From Gammaproteobacteria bacterium (GTDB lineage Bacteria > Pseudomonadota > Gammaproteobacteria > Chromatiales > Chromatiaceae): DNA of 22,268 nt. The stretch lies in contig JAUVEG010000002.1 in assembly GCA_030594925.1 (NCBI GenBank), positions 1 to 22,268 on the forward strand, read 5' to 3'. This document shows positions 10,601 to 17,878 of the stretch, piece by piece. Positions within the stretch are counted from its first letter, which is position 1. Each line of letters begins with the position of its first letter. Position numbers and translations under genes: made by a program. The notes below the pieces were generated by a model, which saw only the letters and a program-made list of their open reading frames with translations, searched no databases and was not told where the DNA came from.

Positions 10601-11403
10601 TGACTGCAAATAGAAAAACGGCTGGAAAAAAGCAAGGTGTATCACGCGCTGATGTGTTGTGGATGCGTTCCGGCGGTGCTTTGTTGCTGGTGGCTGTCAT
10701 CGCTGTCTCCGCCTACTGGATACATCACAAATTTCAGGATCCGTCACTGATGCCAGTGAAGTCTGTGGTGCTGGACGGAAGCTTTGAGCATATCGAACGC
10801 AGTGAGTTGGAGGGCATTATTTCGCGGGCAATGAACGGCGGATTTTTTATGCTGGACGTCAATGGAATTCAGTCAGCTCTTAAGCACCTGCAGTGGGTTT
10901 CTGCTGTCACTGTGCGCAGAGTTTGGCCGGATGTGCTGGTGATCAATATCGAAGAGCATGTGCCGTTTGCCCGCTGGGGAGCAGGCAAACTGATCAGCCG
11001 GCAGGGTGAGTTGTTTGTCCCGCGCGCTATGGAGGAGTTTTCGAGCTTGCCGCAGATAGATGCTGAAGCAGAGTTTGCAGCAGATGTGATGCAGCGTTCC
11101 AGCCAGTTCAGCAAACTGTTGTCTGCAGGTGATGTTGTGGCCAGGCTGCGTCGTAATGCGCGCAGTGGCTGGACATTATGGCTGGCCTCGGGGGTGCGTA
11201 TCGAGCTTGGCAACAGCAAGGTCATGGAACGATTGGCAAGGGCCAGGTTGCTGTTGGATCACTTTGCAGGCCAGGCAGCTATGCTCGATGTCATCGATGC
11301 GCGTTACTCCGGGGGGGTGGCGGTGAGAATGAGACAGCAGGGCCTTAAAGCCAACAAGAAAACAAACGAGTTGAAAAAAGAGTCGATAGAGTCACAAGTA
11401 TGA
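10600..11403 (+). CDS. ftsQ: Cell division protein FtsQ
   Basis: Bitopic divisome scaffold linking early cytoplasmic and late periplasmic division proteins (FtsQLB). The ATG at 10600 overlaps the ddl stop (TGATG), giving 267 residues. An in-frame GTG 36 bases upstream lies inside ddl and is less likely. A short basic cytoplasmic tail (RKTAGKKQ) precedes one transmembrane helix at about 24-42. A POTRA domain follows at about 52-121 (VKSVVLDGSFEHI through VINIEEH), then the beta domain. The C-terminal tail is lysine-rich. The sequence is poorly conserved, as usual, so context and POTRA carry the call. Confidence 0.95.
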   Translation: MTANRKTAGKKQGVSRADVLWMRSGGALLLVAVIAVSAYWIHHKFQDPSLMPVKSVVLDGSFEHIERSELEGIISRAMNGGFFMLDVNGIQSALKHLQWVSAVTVRRVWPDVLVINIEEHVPFARWGAGKLISRQGELFVPRAMEEFSSLPQIDAEAEFAADVMQRSSQFSKLLSAGDVVARLRRNARSGWTLWLASGVRIELGNSKVMERLARARLLLDHFAGQAAMLDVIDARYSGGVAVRMRQQGLKANKKTNELKKESIESQV

Positions 11404-12632
11404 GTTTACAGGCAGATAAAAATCTTATTGTCGGACTGGATATAGGGACATCCAAGATTGTCTGTCTTGTCGGTGAGGTACAGCAGGACGGCGAGATAGA
11501 GGTCATCAGTCTGGGTACGCATCCATCGACAGGTTTGAAAAAAGGCGTGGTCGTCGATATTAAGGCCACGGTGCATTCAATACAACGTGCAGTTGAAGAG
11601 GCGGAGCTGATGGCAGGATGTGAGATCCATTCTGTGTTTGCCGGGATTGCAGGTAGCCACATCAATAGTTTGAATTCCCACGGCATCGTGGCAATCAAGG
11701 ATGGCGAGGTGACGCAGAGTGATGTCGACAGGGTGATCGATGCGGCGCAGGCCGTAGCGATTCCGGCTGACCGCAAAATTCTGCATATATTGCCTCAGGA
11801 ATTTATTATCGATGAGCAGGAGGGGATCCACCAGCCTGTTGGCATGTCCGGAGTGCGTCTCGAAACGCGTGTGCATATCGTCACCGGGGCTGTTAGTGCG
11901 GCGCAGAATATTGACAAGTGCGTACGTCACTGTGGCCTTGAAGTCTGTGATCTGACACTGGAGCAGCTTGCCTCAAGCTATGCGGTTCTCTCGGACGATG
12001 AGAAGGAGCTTGGCGTCTGCCTGGTTGATATTGGCGGCGGCACCACGGATATTGCAGTCTTTACCGAAGGCTCGATTCGGCATACCGCTGTGATTCCCAT
12101 CGCCGGCGACCAGGTGACAAATGATATTGCGGTCGCACTACGAACGCCAACTGTGCATGCCGAGGAGATCAAGATTCGTTATGGCTGTGCATTGACACAG
12201 CTGGCAGCGACGGAAGAGACCATCGAGGTTGCCAGTATTGGTGATCGCCCGTCAAGGACCCTGTCGCGCCAGACTCTGGCGGAGGTGATCGAGCCGCGCT
12301 ACGAAGAGTTGCTGCAGCTGATACAGGCGGAATTGAGACGCAGCGGTTTTGAAAAGCTGCTGGCAGGCGGAGTTGTCATGACCGGCGGCAGTTCCAAGGT
12401 GGAGGGGTTGATTGACCTGGCGGAGGAGGTGTTCCACATGCCGGTGAGACTGGGGATTCCCCAGCTGGTCACGGGGATGGCTGAAGTCACTAATAATCCA
12501 ATTCACGCAACAGGCGTGGGGCTGCTGTTATTTGGTCTTGAGAATGGCGCATCAAATGAACGGAGTCGGGGTGGTGGAAGTTTCCTTGAAATATGGGGGC
12601 GTATGAAGAGCTGGTTTCAGGGTAATTTCTGA
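11400..12632 (+). CDS. ftsA: Cell division protein FtsA
   Basis: Actin-like ATPase that tethers FtsZ to the inner membrane and recruits later divisome proteins. It has 410 residues. Phosphate-1 loop GLDIGTSK is at 12-19, the 1C (SHS2) domain lies roughly between 85 and 160, phosphate-2 DIGGGTTD is at 210-217, and the adenosine motif is seen in VVMTGGSSKVEGL. The last 17 residues (SFLEIWGRMKSWFQGNF) form the expected amphipathic membrane-targeting helix. ATG overlaps the ftsQ stop by four bases. Unlike the rest of the operon, a 238-bp gap separates it from ftsZ. Confidence 0.98.
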   Translation: MSLQADKNLIVGLDIGTSKIVCLVGEVQQDGEIEVISLGTHPSTGLKKGVVVDIKATVHSIQRAVEEAELMAGCEIHSVFAGIAGSHINSLNSHGIVAIKDGEVTQSDVDRVIDAAQAVAIPADRKILHILPQEFIIDEQEGIHQPVGMSGVRLETRVHIVTGAVSAAQNIDKCVRHCGLEVCDLTLEQLASSYAVLSDDEKELGVCLVDIGGGTTDIAVFTEGSIRHTAVIPIAGDQVTNDIAVALRTPTVHAEEIKIRYGCALTQLAATEETIEVASIGDRPSRTLSRQTLAEVIEPRYEELLQLIQAELRRSGFEKLLAGGVVMTGGSSKVEGLIDLAEEVFHMPVRLGIPQLVTGMAEVTNNPIHATGVGLLLFGLENGASNERSRGGGSFLEIWGRMKSWFQGNF

Positions 12633-12870
12633 TGATGGCTGCGATCTACAGGGGGGGTGAGTGAAAGATATTGAAGCAGCAGTGGAACAACGGGCAAGCG
12701 ATGTAACTGTTTTTGATTGACGAGATTTTTTCAATGGCCGGTTGCCTACCAGGCCGTTGAAGAATGCCGGATGCGAAGTGAATTCGGTTGGAGCAGGCGG
12801 GAGAGTTTTTCTTCCTCCTTTGGGGGCGACACATAAATGATAATTTTAACTGGGTGCAGGAGAGTAAGAT
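12633..12870 (+). other. Long ftsA-ftsZ intergenic region with a 13-bp-stem hairpin
   Basis: 238 bp with no convincing gene. It contains an inverted repeat, 12727-12739 pairing with 12752-12764, that has 13 consecutive pairs (two of them G-U in RNA) and a 12-base loop in which a further GGT/ACC pairing is possible. There is no T-run after it on the plus strand, so it does not look like an intrinsic terminator. I could not find a good -35/-10 pair; GATAAT at 12839-12844 is the best -10-like hexamer but lacks a partner. The region may be the ftsZ leader with its own promoter, as seen in other bacteria; that is inference. Confidence 0.6.
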
Positions 12871-14088
12871 ATGTTTGAAATAATTGATAACTATACGCAA
12901 GAAGCAGTGATCAAGGTGATTGGCGTAGGTGGCGGAGGTGGTAATGCCGTTACCCATATGCTGAGTGAAAACCTTGAGGGAGTTGACTTTATATGTGCCA
13001 ATACTGATGTGCAGGCACTCAACAGGAGCGGTGTGCCGGCACTCTTGCCAATCGGCTCGAATCTGACAAAAGGGCTTGGCGCCGGAGCCAATCCGCAGGT
13101 TGGACAGCAGGCTGCTCTCGAGGATCGTGACCGGATTAAAGAGCAGCTGCAGGGTGCTGATATGGTCTTTATCACCGCAGGTATGGGGGGTGGGACAGGC
13201 ACAGGTGCAGCCCCTGTTGTGGCCGAGATATCTAAGGAGCTGGGGATTCTGACGGTTGCAGTGGTGACCAAGCCGTTTCGTTTTGAAGGTGCGCGCCGCC
13301 AGCAGGCAGCCGAGCTTGGACTCAAGTTGCTGCGTGAATCCGTTGATTCCTTGATTACCATTCCAAACGATAAGCTGGTGCCGGTACTGGGGTCGAATAT
13401 GACACTGCTGGATGCTTTTAAAGCTGCCAATGATGTGTTGCTGAACGCGGTACAGGGTATATCAGAACTGATTACCAAGCCTGGCCTGATCAATGTTGAT
13501 TTTGCCGATGTACGTACTGTGATGGCAGAGATGGGGCTTGCGATGATGGGCAGCGGCAGTGCGACAGGTAATGAGCGTGCACGCGAAGCGGCTGAGATCG
13601 CACTGCAGAGTCCGTTGCTGGAAGATGTCAATCTGACAGGCGCCAAGGGTATCCTTGTCAATATTACGGCCGGGATGGATATGTCGATCGGTGAATTTGA
13701 TGAAGTTGGCACCACTGTCAGAGAGTACGCAGATGATGATGCGACAGTTGTTGTTGGTACTGTTATTGACCCGGATATGCATGATGAATTAAAAGTTACA
13801 GTTGTTGCAACTGGAATCGGCGGTGAAGAGGAGCAGAAACAGCCGAAGAGACCTGAAGTGCGTAAACCAGAGATGGAGGTCGTTAAACAGGTGAAGGTGG
13901 TTGGCAGTGATGTCGTTAATCCGGTAGCTGATGCCAATGCACATACCTCAACCAGCTATGGAGAGTTTGACAACCCGACTGTTATCCGCAGAACCACCAA
14001 CAAGGCTGCTTTACAGGATGAGCCTATGGATAATGCAGGAATGGATTACCTTGATATTCCGGCATTTTTACGTAAACAGAATGATTGA
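12871..14088 (+). CDS. ftsZ: Cell division protein FtsZ
   Basis: Tubulin-like GTPase that forms the Z ring. It has 405 residues. [11 protein letters not shown] lies near 17-27, the tubulin signature loop GGGTGTG at 106-112, and the globular core ends around 315. A charged variable linker follows, ending in the conserved peptide [12 protein letters not shown] (about 392-403), which binds FtsA and ZipA. The ATG has a strong ribosome-binding site, AGGAGAG, about seven bases upstream, which suits a highly expressed protein that is not translationally coupled to ftsA. Confidence 0.99.
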   Translation: MFEIIDNYTQEAVIKVIGVGGGGGNAVTHMLSENLEGVDFICANTDVQALNRSGVPALLPIGSNLTKGLGAGANPQVGQQAALEDRDRIKEQLQGADMVFITAGMGGGTGTGAAPVVAEISKELGILTVAVVTKPFRFEGARRQQAAELGLKLLRESVDSLITIPNDKLVPVLGSNMTLLDAFKAANDVLLNAVQGISELITKPGLINVDFADVRTVMAEMGLAMMGSGSATGNERAREAAEIALQSPLLEDVNLTGAKGILVNITAGMDMSIGEFDEVGTTVREYADDDATVVVGTVIDPDMHDELKVTVVATGIGGEEEQKQPKRPEVRKPEMEVVKQVKVVGSDVVNPVADANAHTSTSYGEFDNPTVIRRTTNKAALQDEPMDNAGMDYLDIPAFLRKQND

Positions 14089-14129
14089 ATTGCGATAAAT
14101 GTTGCAAATGTCATCATTTTATAGTTCAA

Positions 14130-14149
14130 TATTAGGGAATTCCCTAATA
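14130..14149. promoter_or_regulatory. Perfect 20-bp palindrome in the ftsZ-lpxC gap
   Basis: The half-site TATTAGGGAA is followed directly by its reverse complement with no spacer and an EcoRI site at the centre. This geometry is more like an operator for a dimeric regulator than a terminator, and no T-run follows. A second inverted repeat, GTCTAAA 14164-14170 with TTTAGAC 14192-14198, lies between it and lpxC. A weak promoter-like pair (TTGCAA 14102-14107 and TTCAAT 14125-14130, 17-base spacer) would place the palindrome at the transcription start. Regulator unknown; function is inferred from symmetry only. Confidence 0.4.
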
Positions 14150-14230
14150 AAGAGGGATCTGTTGTCTAAAGGAGAGCTGATTAGCACTGTATTTAGACGC
14201 ACTTAACCTCGTATTTTAAAGAGATTGCTG

Positions 14231-15145
14231 ATGATTAAACAGCGCACCCTCAAAAACAGCATCAAGGCGACCGGTGTCGGGCTTCATACCGGGGACAAGG
14301 TGTTGTTGACTCTGCGCCCTGCAGCAGCGAATACAGGCATTGTATTTCGCCGCATTGATCTTGATCCTCCTGTCGAGATTGAAGCCCGGGCGGAAAATGT
14401 CGGAGACACCAGTCTCTCGACGACATTGGTAAAAGGTGATGTGCGGGTCTCCACAGTGGAGCACCTGCTATCTGCCTTTGCCGGTCTCGGTGTTGATAAT
14501 GCCTTTGTGGATGTCAGTGCAGCAGAGGTGCCCATCATGGACGGCAGTGCTGCACCATTTGTTTTTCTGATCCAGTCTGCAGGGATTGTTGAGCAGAATG
14601 TCGCAAAGCGCTTTGTACGGATCCTGCGGCCAATCGAGGTCAGTGACGGCGATAAAAAAGCCGCCTTTACCCCTTTTGATGGCTTCAAAATGAGTTTTGG
14701 GATTGATTTTGACCATCCGGCATTCATTGACCGCCCCAAAACTGCGGTCATCGATTTCTCGTCAACCTCTTTTGTGCGCGAAGTGAGTCGTGCGCGAACC
14801 TTCGGCTTCCTCAACGAGATTGAGATGCTGCGTGAAAATAATCTTGCGTTGGGAGGAAGCCTGGACAACGCAGTTGTTGTCGATGACTATCGGGTCATGA
14901 ATGAAGATGGACTGCGCTATGATGATGAGTTTGTCAAACACAAAATCCTGGATGCTGTTGGTGATCTCTACCTGCTCGGACATAGTCTGATTGGCGCTTT
15001 TCACGGCTTCAAGTCAGGGCATGCCCTCAATAATCAGTTGCTGCATGCGTTGCTTGCAAATCAATCCGCATGGGAAGAGGTCGTGTTCGATGAGCGGGAT
15101 GGCGCCCCCATCTCTTACGTTCAGGCTGCCAAAGTTACTGCTTAA
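14231..15145 (+). CDS. lpxC: UDP-3-O-acyl-N-acetylglucosamine deacetylase
   Basis: Zinc hydrolase for the first committed step of lipid A synthesis in the cytoplasm. ATG 14231 (AAAGAGA upstream) gives 304 residues, and an in-frame TTG six bases earlier is less likely. The E. coli active-site residues all align one position earlier: zinc ligands H78 (VEHLLSA), H237 and D241 (HKILDAVGD), E77, and catalytic H264 in KSGHALNN. Position after ftsZ is the standard one at the end of the dcw cluster. The last 11 bases overlap the 3' end of the convergent dciA gene. Confidence 0.98.
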   Translation: MIKQRTLKNSIKATGVGLHTGDKVLLTLRPAAANTGIVFRRIDLDPPVEIEARAENVGDTSLSTTLVKGDVRVSTVEHLLSAFAGLGVDNAFVDVSAAEVPIMDGSAAPFVFLIQSAGIVEQNVAKRFVRILRPIEVSDGDKKAAFTPFDGFKMSFGIDFDHPAFIDRPKTAVIDFSSTSFVREVSRARTFGFLNEIEMLRENNLALGGSLDNAVVVDDYRVMNEDGLRYDDEFVKHKILDAVGDLYLLGHSLIGAFHGFKSGHALNNQLLHALLANQSAWEEVVFDERDGAPISYVQAAKVTA

Positions 15146-15560
15146 CCGCCTTTGACAGGCGCAGCAAAACAGCTTTCAGCTCCTTGTCAGCAGTGTAACC
15201 GGCTGCATCCGATAATATCTCTGCGCCCTTGTCAGAGTGACGGGGCCGGGTTTTGTTCTCTCTTTGCTGTTGCGCGGGTGGAGGCGGGGATACCCTGATT
15301 TTGACCTCCCGGACCGCAGCGCTTTCAGCAATCTTCCCACTCATATACCGCATCTTGCTGGCCCACACCGGAGCGTCTACATAGAGCGTCAGGACTTGAC
15401 CGTGTAGATGTAATGCTGTAAAGTGGTTGGTTACTTCGCGTGGAAATTGTTGCTGGATTTTCTGCAATAATTTCGCTTCCTTCCTGTATGTGTCGTACAG
15501 AGAGGAGAATAAATCGCTATGTTGTAAATAGCGTGAGACGGTCTGAGGGCGTTTTGCCAC
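15135..15560 (-). CDS. dciA: DUF721 protein, DciA-like replicative helicase loader
   Basis: 141-residue protein of the DUF721/DciA family. DciA is known to load the replicative helicase DnaB in bacteria lacking DnaC or DnaI. The start is GTG at 15560, supported by CAGGAGAGA about eight bases upstream on the minus strand. The N-terminal half carries the family pattern: a helix with [16 protein letters not shown], the strands [23 protein letters not shown], and a following REVKIRVSP strand, like the KH-like fold of DciA. The C-terminal part is low in conservation. It converges on lpxC with 11 bp overlap and diverges from the M23 gene with a 51-bp gap. Family assignment is by pattern and context. 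Confidence 0.82.
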   Translation of the reverse strand: MAKRPQTVSRYLQHSDLFSSLYDTYRKEAKLLQKIQQQFPREVTNHFTALHLHGQVLTLYVDAPVWASKMRYMSGKIAESAAVREVKIRVSPPPPAQQQRENKTRPRHSDKGAEILSDAAGYTADKELKAVLLRLSKAVKQ

Positions 15561-15611
15561 GTGTAAATCTCTCCTGGAAAGGCCGGCTTTTAATTGTTGA
15601 GGAAAAGTAGT

Positions 15612-16526
15612 ATGTTTTCAAGCTCAATACAGAAAAAAATATCTCTCCATAAGCTGGCAACGCTTTTTATCCTGCTGCTCGTTGTGGCGATGCTCTCTGC
15701 GGGCATGGCCGGAAGAATTGGTTATCAGCTTGGCTATCACAACGCCAGCATTCCAGAGGAATCAGAATCTGAAATTGCATCACTCCAGGATGTGGTCCGC
15801 AAAGAGCGCAGGAATCTTCAACTGGTCAAGGTGGAAACAGAAAATAATCTTGATGCTCTGGCAATTAAATTGGGATCGTTGCAGGCGAAATTGATGCGTC
15901 TGGAGGCAATTGGAGAGCGTCTTGTCTCTGCGATTGATGTTGATATCGATAAAGAGACCTTCAAGAAGGACCCTGGAATGGGACGCGCCTCGGATGGTGA
16001 AGAGGGTCGGACTCAAACCTCGATTGATCTGCTGATGGGGATTGAGCGCTTAAGCGATCAATTGGCGTCCCAGGACAAGCAGCTGACTACGCTGGAAAAA
16101 GTATTGATCGAACGCGACGTGAAAAAGGAGGTTGTGCCTTCTGGTATGCCGGTGAAAGGGTACATCTCATCGGGGTACGGGGGCAGGGTCCATCCGATAT
16201 CCGGAAAATACAAGGGGCATAAGGGGGTTGATATTCCCGGAAAAACCGGTACCAAAATCAAGGCTGTTGCCGGTGGGGTAGTCGTCGCGTCCGGGCGTGT
16301 CTCCGGCTATGGGAATTTGGTTGAGGTCAAGCATGCTGATGGGTTTAGCACGCTTTATGCGCACAACAAAAAGAATATTGTAAAGAAAGGCGATATTATC
16401 GAGAAAGGCGAGTCTGTTGCGCTACTTGGCAGCACCGGACGCTCGACCGGACCGCATGTCCATTTTGAAGTGCGCAAGCATGGTAAGCCCGTCAACCCTA
16501 TGCGCTATATCAACACGATTAACTGA
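15612..16526 (+). CDS. Membrane-anchored M23 family metallopeptidase
   Basis: 304 residues from ATG 15612 (GAGGAAAAG upstream); a TTG at 15594 is in frame but less likely. One transmembrane helix at about 15-36 is followed by a GYQLGYHN stretch and a probable coiled coil (about 53-105). A second helical stretch at about 135-170 precedes a LytM/M23 domain at about 180-300. Zinc and catalytic residues are intact: H203 and D207 (GHKGVDIP), H251 (LYAHN), and H282/H284 (PHVHFEV). It is therefore probably an active periplasmic DD-endopeptidase cutting peptidoglycan cross-links, not a degenerate NlpD/EnvC-type activator. M23 genes of this type often sit between dciA and secA; here secA is absent. 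Confidence 0.92.
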   Translation: MFSSSIQKKISLHKLATLFILLLVVAMLSAGMAGRIGYQLGYHNASIPEESESEIASLQDVVRKERRNLQLVKVETENNLDALAIKLGSLQAKLMRLEAIGERLVSAIDVDIDKETFKKDPGMGRASDGEEGRTQTSIDLLMGIERLSDQLASQDKQLTTLEKVLIERDVKKEVVPSGMPVKGYISSGYGGRVHPISGKYKGHKGVDIPGKTGTKIKAVAGGVVVASGRVSGYGNLVEVKHADGFSTLYAHNKKNIVKKGDIIEKGESVALLGSTGRSTGPHVHFEVRKHGKPVNPMRYINTIN

Positions 16527-16588
16527 TTGCTTGTAATTTCTCTCACATCCCACACATCTTGGTACTTTAATTTCTGCCTCATCCCTTA

Positions 16589-16658
16589 CCACGGAACATA
16601 CGGATAACACGGAAATATTTTTCCGTTCCTTCTGTCTCTCCCGTGGTTTGTTTTTTTC
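16589..16658 (+). terminator. Nested hairpin followed by a T-rich tract downstream of the M23 gene
   Basis: Outer arms CCACGG (16589-16594) and CCGTGG (16641-16646) enclose a stronger inner hairpin, ACGGAAA 16609-16615 with TTTCCGT 16620-16626 and a four-base loop. The 3' arm is followed by a T-rich tract (16647-16658). It begins about 60 bp after the M23 stop, so it is a plausible terminator, though the outer CCACGGA-type arms resemble dispersed intergenic repeats. Confidence 0.5.
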
Positions 16659-16714
16659 TCTTCTCGTGACGTATGGGTTTTTCGCAAGCGGGTTCTTCTG
16701 CGACCTGAAAATGC

Positions 16715-17150
16715 AAAGGAAGCTCTGATCAACTCGCGCCCAACCCCTCTAGCAGAGCATTCTCACAAGTTTTCTACGGGGGAAGGGGCTATCTTCAATG
16801 GTTTAGGGGCGTCAGGCGTAACTTCTCAATAAGCCCGTGCAATAATTGAGTCTGTGCGGGGTCGGGACCAGCATTTCAGGGACGCGTGAATACATCCCTG
16901 GTCGCTTCCGGCATCCTGCCTCTGGCGACATTAATACATCCATGTATGTCATAAGCTCTGATAAAACATCCCTGTTTTCGACCGCCATGGAAGGCGGAAG
17001 TGCCGAAAATGCAGAAGCATTTTTTCGGCCTACAGCCCTGAAACGTAAATCCCAACCCTGCCTACTGCACAGGGTTATTGAGATGTTACCGTCAGGCTCA
17101 CCCTTTCCCCCTGCGCCCCTGATTCCATCGGTTTATTCAGGATTTCCTTA
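16715..17150 (+). mobile_element. Family-1 miniature element, copy A (interrupted by a second element)
   Basis: The left end AGGAAGCTCTGAT (16717-16729) and the right end, read inward on the minus strand as TAAGGAAATCCTGAATAA, match the ends of the other three copies. Internal landmarks are GCTCTG 16722-16727 pairing with CAGAGC 16753-16758, and GGGGGAAGGG from 16778 pairing with CCCTTTCCCCC 17101-17111. The second pair is separated by an unrelated 272-bp insertion. Removing that insertion and one copy of its 8-bp duplication leaves about 156 bp, close to copies B and D. The flanking TA is kept on the right (17149-17150) but is AA on the left. Confidence 0.75.
16818..17089. mobile_element. 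Family-2 miniature element nested in copy A, with 8-bp target duplication
   Basis: CGTCAGGC occurs directly on both sides (16810-16817 and 17090-17097). The enclosed 272 bp have terminal inverted repeats: 16818-16844 matches the reverse complement of 17063-17089 at 23 of 27 positions, and at 14 of the outermost 15, starting GTAAC. The interior has small hairpins and no transposase: CTCAAT/ATTGAG (16825, 16845), ATACATCCATGTAT (16934-16947), AAAACA/TGTTTT (16963-16978), CCGCC/GGCGG (16982-16997), GCCGAAAATGC with GCATTTTTTCGGC (17002-17029), and AACCCTG/CAGGGTT (17054-17076). GTAA ends with 8-bp duplications are known for IS66-family elements, so an IS66-mobilised MITE is a fair guess. Confidence 0.75.
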
Positions 17151-17159
17151 GCCATCTTA

Positions 17160-17636
17160 TTAATCGATAGCACCGCCAACTTTGTCCAGGGTGCGTTGAA
17201 AAAATCCTTTGCCCTCGTGGTCAGGTACTGAGATAACGATGCGCTCGTTTTCATCATCGATCTTCTGATCAGGCTCATAATCTCCGGCAATACGATCAAG
17301 TAGTCCGTCATCACTGAAATAGAGTGTGAGGTTCTTGTGTACCAGCTCTTCACCTGGCACCTGTAGCCAATAGATGTAATCCCAGCGCTGCTGATGAAAT
17401 ACATCAACGAAAGAGGGGGTTCCCAACGTCAGGCGAACCTCTTCCATTGACATGCCGGGTTCAAGTTTGTCAAGAGCTTCACTATTAAGAATGTTGCCTT
17501 GCTGAATAGTCTGTTTGTGCACAAAAGAGATTTTTGAAAATGGCTTTTGAGCAACGCCTTTGACAATTTTTTCTGAGGTGGCACAGCCACCGGTCAGTAA
17601 ACTGACTGTAATGATGGAAAAGAGATGCCTGTGCAT
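17160..17636 (-). CDS. bamE: Outer membrane protein assembly factor BamE (SmpA/OmlA lipoprotein)
   Basis: Small outer-membrane lipoprotein of the Bam complex that inserts beta-barrel proteins. ATG 17636 is chosen because it begins a short signal peptide, MHRHLFSIITVSLLTGGC, whose lipobox LTGGC gives lipidated Cys18. The frame stays open upstream, but there it only translates a repeat. The mature part contains the SmpA/OmlA core: PGMSMEEVRLTLGTPSFVDVF, then RWDYIYWLQVPG and TLYFSDDGLLDRIAGDY. At 158 residues it is longer than E. coli BamE (113), with a charged tail. No strong ribosome-binding site is seen. It is divergent from fur, an arrangement known for omlA-fur in Pseudomonas. Confidence 0.93.
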   Translation of the reverse strand: MHRHLFSIITVSLLTGGCATSEKIVKGVAQKPFSKISFVHKQTIQQGNILNSEALDKLEPGMSMEEVRLTLGTPSFVDVFHQQRWDYIYWLQVPGEELVHKNLTLYFSDDGLLDRIAGDYEPDQKIDDENERIVISVPDHEGKGFFQRTLDKVGGAID

Positions 17637-17670
17637 ATTTAGGTGCTGATTTTCATACGGAAAGACTGTT

Positions 17671-17699
17671 ATTATACAGCAATCAGAGATTACTAAGGA
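17671..17699 (-). promoter_or_regulatory. Candidate bamE promoter
   Basis: A perfect TATAAT lies on the minus strand at 17671-17676, 35 bp before the bamE ATG. With a 17-base spacer the -35 hexamer would be TCCTTA at 17694-17699, a poor match that falls exactly in the terminal bases of repeat copy B. The -10 box is seen directly; its use as a promoter is inferred. Confidence 0.45.
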
Positions 17700-17860
17700 A
17701 CCTCTGAATAAATCAATGGGATGAGGGCCTGGAGGATGGGCTTGCAGAATATCTATTCTCACTGATTGATAGCCAGGGTAAAATGCCCGCCCGTTCCCCT
17801 TAGAAAAACGTGTGACAAGCACTACCCGAGACGCGCAGCAACTCGTTCGGTGCTTCCCTA
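17694..17860 (+). mobile_element. Family-1 miniature element, copy B, between bamE and fur
   Basis: The left end TAAGGAACCTCTGAATAAAT and the right end TGCTTCCCTA match the ends of copies A, C and D, with TA on both sides. The paired G-rich and C-rich arms are present but degenerate (CTGGAGGATGGGC and GCCCGCCCGTTCCCC), and the right-hand stem (AAGCAC/GTGCTT type) has diverged. It fills about 167 of the 242 bp between the divergent genes and stops 18 bp before the fur ATG. Confidence 0.7.
17756..17784 (+). promoter_or_regulatory. Candidate fur promoter inside repeat copy B
   Basis: TTCTCA (17756-17761) and TAAAAT (17779-17784) are separated by 17 bases, matching the sigma-70 consensus at four and five of six positions. 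A start here would give a leader of about 85 bases for fur. The match is modest and no Fur-box-like 19-bp palindrome was recognised nearby. Confidence 0.3.
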
Positions 17861-17878
17861 ACAGAGAAACAGGATCCC

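Larger units (their letters stand above)
16527..17159. other. 633-bp non-coding, repeat-filled region between the M23 gene and bamE
   Basis: No credible gene. From left to right it holds a terminator-like nested hairpin (16589-16658), then a family-1 miniature element (16715-17150) interrupted by a second, hairpin-rich element (16818-17089). A small open frame at 16846-17151 is simply translated repeat. This is the position where secA would be expected next to the M23 gene in many relatives. Confidence 0.85.

Noticed and set aside
12891..13937. 348-codon open frame on the minus strand opposite ftsZ
   Set aside because: Low-complexity Ser/Thr/Pro-rich translation of the antisense of a conserved gene; no ribosome-binding site or recognisable domain.
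16846..17151. 101-codon frame on the plus strand between the M23 gene and bamE
   Set aside because: It lies inside the nested repeat elements, crosses several hairpins and the boundaries of both elements, and has no family resemblance.
17637..17822. N-terminal extension of bamE to a start at 17822
   Set aside because: The extra 62 residues translate repeat copy B and the promoter region and would bury the lipoprotein signal peptide.
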